The position numbers and the translations under genes are program-made. A stretch of 5,815 nt of DNA, taken from contig JAODNB010000025.1 in the NCBI GenBank assembly GCA_025464795.1, positions 1 to 5,815 of the forward strand, given 5' to 3'. The notes beneath the pieces are model-generated. The model did no database searches and was not told where the DNA came from. It was given only the letters and a program-made list of their open reading frames with translations. Numbering within the stretch: position 1 is the first letter of the stretch; each line of letters starts with the position of its first letter. The stretch comes from Frankiales bacterium (GTDB lineage: Bacteria > Actinomycetota > Actinomycetes > Mycobacteriales > SCTD01). Of the stretch, positions 1-5,726 are shown in pieces.

Positions 1-1109
1 TCGTGAAGTACGTCGACGTGAAGGCCAAGGGGCCCTGCTGCGCTCACGTCACGCCGGACGGCAAGACGCTGATGGTCGTCGACGGCTTCAGCCCCTACGT
101 GACCACGGTGGACGTGGCTCATCTGTCGGTGCGACGTAAGACCCGCATCGGCAACACCATCGGTGACATCGGCAGCGACGTGCAGACCGACGGCAAGACC
201 TTCTACGCGAACGTCCTGCCTCAGGGCGACGTCTACGCGATCGATGTCGCGAGCGGCGCCGTCAAGCACGAGTTCCCCGGACTGGGTCACTTCTTCGTCT
301 CACGGGACGGTGCGACCCTGTTCTCGGCCAACCCTGCGGGCACGAACCCGAACGAGCTCGATGCCTGGTCGACCACGACAGGCAGCAAGCTCGGCAGCGT
401 CACGACCACGGGTGGCTCCACGCTGATGATGCTGAAGGACAACCGGCACCTGTACGTGCAGGGCAACGACATCGATGTCATCGACGTGTCCGATCCTGCC
501 CACATGAGCAAGCTCCGGACGATCCCCGTCGGCTCGTCGGGGTGGGTCGGTCAGCTCACGCCCGACGGCAGCCAGTACTGGATCCCCGGTGAGGACAACG
601 GGCTCCTCACCGTCGTCGACACCCACCTGAGCAAGGTCGTGAAGCAGATCCCGATGGGCAGCTACGGAGGGGGGATCGACATCTCGCGTGACGGCCGCGC
701 CTACGTGTCGGTGAGCAACCAACCCGTGGGTACCATCCCGAACACGGCAGGGGTGTTCAGCTATGCGGGCGTCGCTCCGGGGGCAGCGCTCGGCGTGCCG
801 TCGACGACCTACCGGCCGGGTGTCGATCCCCCAGGGGAGATCTACGTGTACGACACGAAGACCTACAAGCGCGTCCCTACCCCCGCGATGAAGATGCCGA
901 GCATCTCGTTCGTCATGGAGGTCGTGGACAACCCGCCGGTGGCGATCCGAAGCCGGGTCACAGCCCCGGTGAAGGCGGGGACACCCTCTCTGGCGCCGGC
1001 AGCGACCGCATCACTGCCGCGCACGGGAAGCGGCCCGGCGTGGCCCTTGGCGGGTGTGCTGGTGCTGCTGTGCGGGCTGCTTGTTGGCAGCCGTGCGCTC
1101 TGTCGATGA
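1..1109 (+). CDS. Wall-anchored YVTN-type beta-propeller protein, 5'-truncated
   Basis: This is the C-terminal part of a secreted beta-propeller. The frame is open from the window edge, and the first in-frame GTG (position 3) lies inside a blade with no signal peptide, so the true start is upstream. About five blade repeats are visible, with motifs such as TPDGKTLMVVD, TDGKTFYANV, DIDVIDVSDP, LTPDGSQYW and LLTVVDT, as in YVTN/Lactonase-like surface propellers. Numbering from the GTG, residues 309-337 form a Pro/Ala/Thr/Ser-rich spacer. They are followed by LPRTG (338-342), a hydrophobic segment (about 347-362) and a short basic tail ending RALCR. That is the standard sortase signal, so the protein is probably linked covalently to peptidoglycan. 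No sortase gene is in the window. The substrate or ligand is unknown; such propellers usually act as binding scaffolds. The stop lies 10 bp before the phosphotransferase start, suggesting co-transcription. Confidence 0.85.
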   Translation, partial: VKYVDVKAKGPCCAHVTPDGKTLMVVDGFSPYVTTVDVAHLSVRRKTRIGNTIGDIGSDVQTDGKTFYANVLPQGDVYAIDVASGAVKHEFPGLGHFFVSRDGATLFSANPAGTNPNELDAWSTTTGSKLGSVTTTGGSTLMMLKDNRHLYVQGNDIDVIDVSDPAHMSKLRTIPVGSSGWVGQLTPDGSQYWIPGEDNGLLTVVDTHLSKVVKQIPMGSYGGGIDISRDGRAYVSVSNQPVGTIPNTAGVFSYAGVAPGAALGVPSTTYRPGVDPPGEIYVYDTKTYKRVPTPAMKMPSISFVMEVVDNPPVAIRSRVTAPVKAGTPSLAPAATASLPRTGSGPAWPLAGVLVLLCGLLVGSRALCR

Positions 1110-1119
1110 TGCGGACGCG

Positions 1120-2457
1120 ATGAACGAGCCCGTCGATCCGGTGGCCGCGTGGCTGGAGCGCGACCTCGGTGGCAGGGTCGTCCACCTCGAGCGGCACGCA
1201 CGGTGGCGACCCGCCTGGTGGGCTGACGTCGAGACGAGCGACGGGCTGCTTCGCCTCTGCGTGCGCGGGGATCGGCTGGACTCGCCGTCGGCGTTCCCGC
1301 TCGACCACGAGCGCCGCTACCAGGAGCTGCTCTGGGAGCGGGACATCCCCGTGGCTCGGGTCTACGCCTCGTCGGAGGAGCCGAAGGCCTACGCGATGGC
1401 CCGCATCTCTGGCGTCGACAACTTCGAGGGCGTCAGCGACGACGAGCGCGCGAGCGTCATGGAGGACTACATCGACGTCCTCGCGCGGATGCACCAGCTC
1501 GACGTCGAGCCGTTCGCCGCCGCCGGCATCGTCCGCGGCAGACCGGGGGAGTCCGATGCGATCGGGCTCCGGCACTTCGAGGAGCGGGCCTACCGCTCCC
1601 TGAAGTCGCGGCCCGATCCCTTCCTCGAGTGGTCGCTGGGCTGGCTGGGACGCAACCGCCCGGCGCCGCACCAGCGCGAGGCGGCGATCGTCTGGGACGC
1701 GGGGCAGCTGCTGCACGAGAACGGCAAGGTGACGGCGATCCTCGACCTCGAGTTCGGGCACATCGGCGACCCGATGATGGACCTCGGCGGCATGTGGACC
1801 CGCAACCCCTTCATCCCGTTCGGTGACATGGGCGCGCTCATGCGGCGCTACCAGGAGCAGAGCGGCCGTCCGGTCGACATCAAGGCCGTGCAGCACCACT
1901 TCATCCTCTGGTGCCTGTCGAACCCGCTCGAGTTCCATCCCGTGCTGGCCGACCCGGTCGCCGGCTCGGACTACATGCTCAACCTCTCCTGGGTCATCGA
2001 GTCCAACCTGCTGGCGCTCGAGGGGATCGCGGACGTGCTGGGCATCGAGCTCGCCGAGGTCGAGGAGCCGACCGCGACCGTGTCCGGCTACCGACCCGCG
2101 CACCGGCACCTCACTCGCGGCCTGGAGAACCTCGCCGGCGCCGAGCAGGGCTTCAGCAGGTACCAGCTGCGCATGGCCGTACGGCTGTCGCGGCATCTCG
2201 AGCGCGTCGACGAGATAGGAGCTGCCGTCGTCGCCGCCGACCTCGACGACCTGCAGGCCCTGCTAGGTCGACGGCCCTCGACCTGGGAGGAGGGCGAGGC
2301 CGACCTCGAGCGGTTCGTCCTCGCCGACGCCGGCGCGCACGACGCCGAGCTCGCCCAGCTCTTCCACCGCAGGCTGCACCGCGCGCGGATGCTCAACGGC
2401 CCGTCTGGCTCCTGGATCACCCAGCACCGCATCGTCCCCCAGCCGTACATCTCCTGA
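1120..2457 (+). CDS. APH-fold phosphotransferase family protein with atypical catalytic loop
   Basis: A cytoplasmic protein of 445 aa related to the aminoglycoside/choline phosphotransferase (APH) superfamily, whose members move the ATP gamma-phosphate to small hydroxylated molecules. The N-lobe spans roughly residues 8-100 (LLRLCVRGD strand, then a hinge near AYAMARISG). DVLARMHQLD at about 119-128 is the helix before the C-lobe. The metal-binding segment ILDLEFGHIGDPMMDL (207-222) is well kept, with D209 and E211. The catalytic loop is not: the usual HGDxxxxN is replaced by VWDAGQLLHENG (191-202), which keeps one Asp (D193) but lacks the His and the Asn at the expected places. A helical C-terminal extension of about 130 residues has no assignment. 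ATG 1120 was chosen because it follows the upstream stop by 10 bp and starts a normal N-terminus; the frame is open to 1054 and GTG 1093 is possible, but no strong ribosome binding site decides. The substrate is unknown, and aminoglycoside resistance should not be assumed. Confidence 0.8.
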   Translation: MNEPVDPVAAWLERDLGGRVVHLERHARWRPAWWADVETSDGLLRLCVRGDRLDSPSAFPLDHERRYQELLWERDIPVARVYASSEEPKAYAMARISGVDNFEGVSDDERASVMEDYIDVLARMHQLDVEPFAAAGIVRGRPGESDAIGLRHFEERAYRSLKSRPDPFLEWSLGWLGRNRPAPHQREAAIVWDAGQLLHENGKVTAILDLEFGHIGDPMMDLGGMWTRNPFIPFGDMGALMRRYQEQSGRPVDIKAVQHHFILWCLSNPLEFHPVLADPVAGSDYMLNLSWVIESNLLALEGIADVLGIELAEVEEPTATVSGYRPAHRHLTRGLENLAGAEQGFSRYQLRMAVRLSRHLERVDEIGAAVVAADLDDLQALLGRRPSTWEEGEADLERFVLADAGAHDAELAQLFHRRLHRARMLNGPSGSWITQHRIVPQPYIS

Positions 2458-2546
2458 GCACGCGATGTCGAACTCAGACTGACAGAACCTGCAGGAAGCT
2501 TCAGCGCTGTGTCGAAGTACCTCAGCACCCGGACAGAAGGATCCCC
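2458..2546 (+). repeat. Intergenic leader with an imperfect double motif set
   Basis: Three words recur in the same order in the 89-bp gap before the LVIVD gene: TGTCGAA (2466-2472, 2510-2516), CTCAG (2473-2477, 2521-2525) and GACAGAA (2481-2487, 2532-2538). The offsets are 44, 48 and 51 bases, which suits a decayed tandem duplication or a pair of regulatory sites. Two 8-bp palindromes, CCTGCAGG (2488-2495) and GAAGCTTC (2495-2502), and AGCGCT (2503-2508) lie between the copies. No convincing -35/-10 pair or rho-independent terminator is visible, so it is unclear whether the downstream gene has its own promoter. Confidence 0.4.
2535..2540 (+). promoter_or_regulatory. Ribosome binding site of the LVIVD gene
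   Basis: AGAAGG lies six bases before ATG 2547. It decides the start within a frame that is open far upstream, back into the phosphotransferase gene, and places a clean signal peptide at the N-terminus. Confidence 0.75.
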
Positions 2547-3899
2547 ATGAAGCGCCTCGCTCTCGTGCCGGCAGTGCTGCTGCTCGGTGCCCTTATGCCC
2601 TCGTCCTCTGCGAGCGTGACGGTGAACCCCGGCCCCCTTGCGCGTGCGCACTGCGGAGCCGGGTCCCACCCCGAGACCGCAGAGCAGGGCCGGGTGCCGC
2701 TTCAGGACGAGCTGAGCGGGCGGGCAGCGAAGGGCTACACCTGCAACACGGAGCTCGTGGGGACCTACGCCGGGCCGCCGAGCAACTTCAAGACCCTCCG
2801 GTACGTCGACTCCCACGGTCGGCAGTGCGCCTACTACGACGCCTCGCTCACCGATGCGAGTGGGGTCACGGTCCTGGACATGACCAACCCGGCCAAGCCG
2901 GTGAAGACCGACCTGCTCGACACCCCTGCGATGCGCTTCCCGCACGAGTCGCTCCTGGTGAACGCAAAGCGCGGTCTGCTTGCCGCCACAGCCGGCACGG
3001 CGGCGACCGCCCCGGGGCTGACCAGCGTGTACGAGCTCAGCGCCGACTGCCGGCACCCGAAGCTCGCCTCGCAGCTGCCGGTCGGCATCTTCGGCCACGA
3101 GAGCGGCTTCGCCCCCGACGGCAAGACGTTCTACACGGCCGCCTCCATCCCAGGAACACTCGTCGCCGTCGACCTCACCGACCCCCGCACCCCGTCGGTC
3201 GTGGGCGCGCTGCTGCACACCAACCTGCACGGCGTGCGGCTCAGTCCTGACGGCAACCTGCTCTACGGCGCAGTCACGGGGAGCGAGACACCGGGTGACC
3301 CGTCCGGGCTGCGGATCTTCGACGTGAGCCAGGTGCAGCGCCGGGTCGCCGTGCCCCAGATCACCGAGCTCAGTCGGCTGACGTGGGCGAACCGCGGTGT
3401 GTCGCAGGTCGGTGAGCCCGTCCTCATCCACGGCCACCGCTTCCTCGTGGAGGTGGACGAGTTCAGCAAGTTCCCCAAGACCTTCACCTACGACGCCGAC
3501 AACCCGGTGGGCGCGGCAAGGATCATCGACGTCCAGGACCCCCGCAAGCCGTTCGTGGTGTCCAACATGCGGCTCGAGGTCAACATGCCCAAGAACCGCC
3601 ACGGAGCTCAGCAGCAGGACACCAACGGGTCGTCGGACGGCAGCGGGTACGCCGCTCACTACTGCTCCGTGCCCCGCTACGCCGACCCCGGCATCGCGGC
3701 CTGCAGCTTCCTGAAGTCAGGCATCCGGGTGTTCGACATCCATGACCCGTACCACCCGAAGGAGATCGCGTACTTCAACCGGGCCACGACCAGCACCGCG
3801 GTCGGCCCGGCCTTCGACATCGCACACCGGCAGATCTGGTACGCCGACGGCAAGGGCTTCGTCGCGTTCCGCGTCACCAACAACGCCTGGAGAAACTGA
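2547..3899 (+). CDS. Secreted LVIVD-repeat beta-propeller protein
   Basis: A 450-aa exported protein. Residues 1-23 form a Sec signal peptide: basic MKR, a Leu/Val/Ala core, then a small-residue cleavage region near SSSAS. The mature part has LVIVD-type blade strands at about 106-124 (GVTVLDMTNPAKPV), 204-222 (TLVAVDLTDPRTPSV), 255-272 (LRIFDVSQVQ), 324-341 (ARIIDVQDPRKPFV) and 393-410 (IRVFDIHDPYHPKEIAYF), so it is a bacterial LVIVD propeller. Six cysteines (36, 66, 94, 168, 373, 386) could form disulfides outside the cell. Histidines occur at similar places in successive blades (PHES H133, GHES H184, LHGV H228, HGH 295/297, RHGA H352). No wall-sorting signal or C-terminal membrane helix is present, so it is probably released or loosely bound. 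Its function is unknown. It shares the DGKTFY blade motif with the propeller at 1-1109, and the two flank the phosphotransferase gene. The end is 11 bp from the convergent TetR gene. Confidence 0.85.
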   Translation: MKRLALVPAVLLLGALMPSSSASVTVNPGPLARAHCGAGSHPETAEQGRVPLQDELSGRAAKGYTCNTELVGTYAGPPSNFKTLRYVDSHGRQCAYYDASLTDASGVTVLDMTNPAKPVKTDLLDTPAMRFPHESLLVNAKRGLLAATAGTAATAPGLTSVYELSADCRHPKLASQLPVGIFGHESGFAPDGKTFYTAASIPGTLVAVDLTDPRTPSVVGALLHTNLHGVRLSPDGNLLYGAVTGSETPGDPSGLRIFDVSQVQRRVAVPQITELSRLTWANRGVSQVGEPVLIHGHRFLVEVDEFSKFPKTFTYDADNPVGAARIIDVQDPRKPFVVSNMRLEVNMPKNRHGAQQQDTNGSSDGSGYAAHYCSVPRYADPGIAACSFLKSGIRVFDIHDPYHPKEIAYFNRATTSTAVGPAFDIAHRQIWYADGKGFVAFRVTNNAWRN

Positions 3900-3910
3900 C
3901 CGGCCGTGAG

Positions 3911-4567
3911 CTAGGCGGTCTGGGACCGCGGCTTGCGCTTGCGCTTGTGCAGGCTGGCGAGCTCGGTGCGCAGCGCTTCCCGCGCCTCGTCGAACAGGCC
4001 GGGGAGGTCCGCGGTCGCACCGCTCTGCATCCAGAACAGGCACACCGCCTCGTTCGCCGCCATGAGCGTCGCGGCGAGCAGAGCCGGCCGCAGGTCGGTG
4101 TGGGGATCGACCCCCAGCGCCTCGGCGCAGAGCTGCACGACGACCTCCTGGACCTCACGGCGCTGCTCGCCGGGGACGCGGGCACCGACGTCGGGAGCCG
4201 TGGCCAGTGCCTTCATCCACAGGACCATCACCTGCATCTGGTCGGCGTTGTTGGCCGCCTGCTGCTTCCACAGCTCCCAGACCCCGTGGATCGGGTCGGC
4301 GCTCCCCTTGAGGGCGTCCAGGCCGTGTCGCGCGTCCTCGCCCATGCGGCGCGCGAACGCCAGCAGCATGTCGTCCTTCATCGGGAAGTACCGCGCCACG
4401 GTGCGCGCCGAGACGCCGGCCGCATCCGCCACGTCGGCAACGGTCGTGTTCGCGTAGCCGTGCGTCGCGAAGAGCTCGAGCGCGACCCGCTCGATGTGCG
4501 AGCCCACCCGGGAGCGGCGACGGTCCCACCCGGACTCCGTGGTGGCGCTGCTCTCGGCGACGGTCAC
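3911..4567 (-). CDS. TetR-family transcriptional regulator
   Basis: A 218-aa cytoplasmic DNA-binding protein. The helix-turn-helix covers about residues 22-68: HIERVALELFATHGYANTTV, then the ADVADAAGVSARTVARYF recognition part and the PMKDDMLLAF boundary, all typical of TetR proteins. The remainder is a helical ligand-binding and dimerisation domain rich in Trp, Met and Ala (WELWKQQAANNADQ, MVLWMKAL), suggesting a hydrophobic effector. The C-terminus ends in an unusual basic tail, HKRKRKPR (207-214). The start is GTG 4567, supported by AGAGGAG five bases upstream. The gene begins 33 bp after the stop of the secreted-protein gene on the same strand, so the two are probably one operon and the repressor likely autoregulates through the region upstream of 5500. 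The ligand and targets are not known. Confidence 0.92.
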   Translation of the reverse strand: MTVAESSATTESGWDRRRSRVGSHIERVALELFATHGYANTTVADVADAAGVSARTVARYFPMKDDMLLAFARRMGEDARHGLDALKGSADPIHGVWELWKQQAANNADQMQVMVLWMKALATAPDVGARVPGEQRREVQEVVVQLCAEALGVDPHTDLRPALLAATLMAANEAVCLFWMQSGATADLPGLFDEAREALRTELASLHKRKRKPRSQTA

Positions 4568-4572
4568 CGCAT

Positions 4573-4579
4573 CTCCTCT
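4573..4579 (-). promoter_or_regulatory. Ribosome binding site of the TetR gene
   Basis: Read on the minus strand, AGAGGAG lies five bases before the GTG at 4567. It is a strong match to the 16S tail and fixes the GTG start. An ATG at 4572-4570 is out of frame. Confidence 0.75.
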
Positions 4580-4600
4580 GCGACGGTAGGTGCCCGCAGC

Positions 4601-5500
4601 CTAGAAGATGTGGGCTTTCGGTGCCCGGGACGCGCTCGCACTCGCGGTGGACCAGGCGCCGACGAACGCCGTGGCGAGGAGCAGCGCCAGCAGTCCCCGG
4701 TGCCGGAACCCGCCCTGCACGTGACGGGGTGCGGCCGTGACCTGCTGCGCAAGAGCCACCGGCCCGGCGGTGACGGGTGCAGGAGCGACAGCGGGCGGTG
4801 CCTGCACCCCCGCCGTCGGAGCGCTGACGAGGCCCGGGACCGTGGACACGGGGACCTGAGCGACCGCGGTCGGCGCCTCCACCGGCACAGCGGCGGGCGG
4901 CACCACCACGGCCGGCGCTGCGGCACTGCTCGTGGTCAGCGAGCGAGCATCGAGCGGGGCCACGACGATGCGGCTCAAGGAGGCGGTCGGCACGACCGCG
5001 ACGGCCAGGATCGGTCCCGTGCGGAAGCGCTCGGCGGCGAAGGTGAAGGAGCCGTCGGCGGCTGCCGTGGCGTTGATCTGGTGACTGCAGTCGTAGGCCG
5101 GTGCTGCCGCGATCGCACCTCCCGCGGCCGGGGTGAAGTCCGGCCGCTGGAGCGCGCACAGCCCGAGGCTTCCTGCGCTGGGCTGCCCGTTCGTCACCGT
5201 CTTCAGCACCAGCTTCGTGACGGTCGTCCCCTCCGGCAGCTCCCAGGTCGCGCCTCCGAACGCGACTGGCGCGGTCGGGTCGGCGGCGCTCTGCACGAGC
5301 ATGCCGCCGGCGGGCACGTCGTTCCCTACGGGCACGACGACCTCTGTCGGGCTCGTGACGGACGCCGCGGTCCACCAACCGACGCGCTGCGGTGCTGCGG
5401 CTGACGCCGACGTGCTGAGCGCCATCACGCACAGCGGACTGAGCGCGAGGGCGAGAGCGGCGCGCCTCATCACCCTGCGGGTCCTGGCCTCGCTGGTCAC
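4601..5500 (-). CDS. Secreted, C-terminally membrane-anchored protein of unknown function
   Basis: A 299-aa protein of no named family that I can assign. Residues 1-34 form a signal peptide: RTRRVMRR, a hydrophobic ALALALSPLCVMAL core and an ASA cleavage site. Residues 38-188 look like one beta-rich domain with GWWTAA, WELPEGTTVTKLVLK, a Cys pair (C115, C138) around FTPAAGGAIAAAPAYDC, and AVAVVPT. This resembles carbohydrate-binding or DNRLRE-like beta-sandwich domains seen in actinobacterial surface proteins, but the match is from memory of motif style. Residues 189-263 form an Ala/Pro/Val linker suited to crossing the wall, and 268-282 (GLLALLLATAFVGAW) a transmembrane helix with a short tail. 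There is no LPXTG. GTG 5500 was chosen for its AGGGGG site; ATG 5470 would also keep the signal peptide, while ATG 5533 lies inside a palindrome and is unlikely. It is the first gene of a pair with the TetR regulator. Confidence 0.75.
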   Translation of the reverse strand: MTSEARTRRVMRRAALALALSPLCVMALSTSASAAAPQRVGWWTAASVTSPTEVVVPVGNDVPAGGMLVQSAADPTAPVAFGGATWELPEGTTVTKLVLKTVTNGQPSAGSLGLCALQRPDFTPAAGGAIAAAPAYDCSHQINATAAADGSFTFAAERFRTGPILAVAVVPTASLSRIVVAPLDARSLTTSSAAAPAVVVPPAAVPVEAPTAVAQVPVSTVPGLVSAPTAGVQAPPAVAPAPVTAGPVALAQQVTAAPRHVQGGFRHRGLLALLLATAFVGAWSTASASASRAPKAHIF

Positions 5501-5505
5501 GCATG

Positions 5506-5511
5506 CCCCCT
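5506..5511 (-). promoter_or_regulatory. Ribosome binding site of the secreted-protein gene
   Basis: On the minus strand AGGGGG lies five bases before GTG 5500. It supports this start over ATG 5470 and ATG 5533. Confidence 0.6.
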
Positions 5512-5517
5512 GAGAAT

Positions 5518-5532
5518 TGGCAGGTCCTGCCA
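5518..5532. promoter_or_regulatory. 15-bp perfect palindrome, candidate operator
   Basis: TGGCAGG, one central base (5525), then CCTGCCA: seven paired positions on each side. It ends 17 bases before the leftward GTG start, just upstream of that gene's ribosome binding site. A further half-site CCTGCC lies at 5545-5550. Position and symmetry suit a repressor operator controlling the secreted-protein/TetR pair. An RNA hairpin is less likely because the loop would be one base unless inner pairs open. The binding protein is unknown; the adjacent TetR is the obvious candidate. Confidence 0.5.
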
Positions 5533-5568
5533 TAAGGCCCCGAGCCTGCCTTCTGACGCGGCATCGCG

Positions 5569-5629
5569 CAAGGGTCCCTGGCCGCCAGCTCCTCGGCCGG
5601 CACGGCCTCGGTCTGGGACGAGACCCTTG
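5569..5629. repeat. Inverted repeat enclosing nested palindromes
   Basis: CAAGGGTC (5569-5576) is inverted as GACCCTTG (5622-5629). Between them are CTGGC-C-GCCAG (5578-5588) and GGCCG-GCA-CGGCC (5595-5607), so a transcript in either direction could fold into a closing stem with two small internal hairpins. CCTCGG is repeated directly at 5591-5596 and 5606-5611. Some pairing is expected by chance at this base composition. It could be leader structure or protein-binding sites. Confidence 0.35.
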
Positions 5630-5702
5630 TGCAACGCTCTAGACGCATATACCGTCTGCATTGACGGTTTGTCCGTCATCGCGACGTGCCAAGGGTCCAG
5701 AC
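5611..5702. repeat. Composite inverted repeat flanking the half-site array
   Basis: The left arm GTCTG (5611-5615), six bases, GACCCTTG (5622-5629) is complementary to the uninterrupted right arm CAAGGGTC-CAGAC (5690-5702). This gives 13 pairs with one six-base bulge. The arms enclose the GACG/CGTC array. The left arm's GACCCTTG can pair either with 5569-5576 or with 5690-5697, but not both. Confidence 0.35.
5641..5686. promoter_or_regulatory. Phased GACG/CGTC half-site array, candidate multi-site operator
   Basis: Half-sites alternate in orientation: GACG 5642, CGTC 5653, GACG 5663, CGTC 5674, GACG 5683. Adjacent pairs make overlapping palindromes: AGACG-7-CGTCT (5641-5657), CCGTC-6-GACGG (5652-5667) and TGACGG-5-CCGTCA (5662-5678). 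Their centres fall at 5649, 5659.5 and 5670, about one helical turn apart. This layout is typical of dimeric repressors such as TetR proteins binding cooperatively on one DNA face. It lies 41-86 bases before the lipoprotein start, so it probably controls that rightward gene. Candidate promoter hexamers here (TTGTGC 5627, TATACC 5648) are too weak to call. Confidence 0.5.
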
Positions 5703-5714
5703 GCTGAGAGACGT

Positions 5715-5723
5715 GAGGTGAGG
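5715..5723 (+). promoter_or_regulatory. Ribosome binding site of the lipoprotein gene
   Basis: GAGGTGAGG precedes the tandem ATGs. The first purine block (GAGG) suits ATG 5727 and the second (GAGG, overlapping at 5720-5723) suits ATG 5730, so the exact start is uncertain by one codon. Confidence 0.65.
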
Positions 5724-5726
5724 CTG

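Noticed and set aside
1054..1119. Upstream extension of the phosphotransferase frame starting at ATG 1054
   Set aside because: It overlaps the sorting signal of the preceding gene and would add a Cys/Leu-rich segment atypical for a cytoplasmic enzyme.
958..2196. Long open frame on the minus strand across the phosphotransferase gene
   Set aside because: Its protein is His/Arg/Val/Asp-rich with no domain pattern. It is the usual shadow of a GC-rich gene, and the plus-strand frame has clear APH motifs.
2488..2544. Cluster of common restriction sites (CCTGCAGG, AAGCTT, GGATCC) resembling a cloning linker
   Set aside because: The sites are embedded in ordinary leader sequence between native genes, with no vector sequence on either side. 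Coincidence is the simpler reading.
2088..3659. Long minus-strand open frame opposite the LVIVD gene
   Set aside because: Low-complexity Arg/Val/Gly composition without recognisable motifs; the opposite strand has a signal peptide, ribosome binding site and repeats.
3915..3929. GCGGTC-TGG-GACCGC hairpin at the convergent gene ends, considered as a terminator
   Set aside because: The stem is only six pairs, lies inside the last TetR codons, and has no T-run on either strand.
3947..5404. Plus-strand open frame across the TetR and secreted-protein genes
   Set aside because: It spans two genes with strong starts on the other strand, and its product is Arg/Gly/His-rich with no plausible start signal or domain.
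5501..5533. ATG 5533 as start of the secreted-protein gene
   Set aside because: It overlaps the perfect palindrome and lacks a good ribosome binding site; GTG 5500 has one at proper spacing.
4155..5648. Minus-strand frame overlapping both leftward genes
   Set aside because: Arg/Ala-rich shadow frame that runs through the intergenic region and out of frame with the TetR helix-turn-helix.
5627..5653. Possible sigma-70-like promoter (TTGTGC with TATACC) on the plus strand
   Set aside because: The spacer is only 15 bases and both hexamers are poor matches; a transcript start would be needed to call it.
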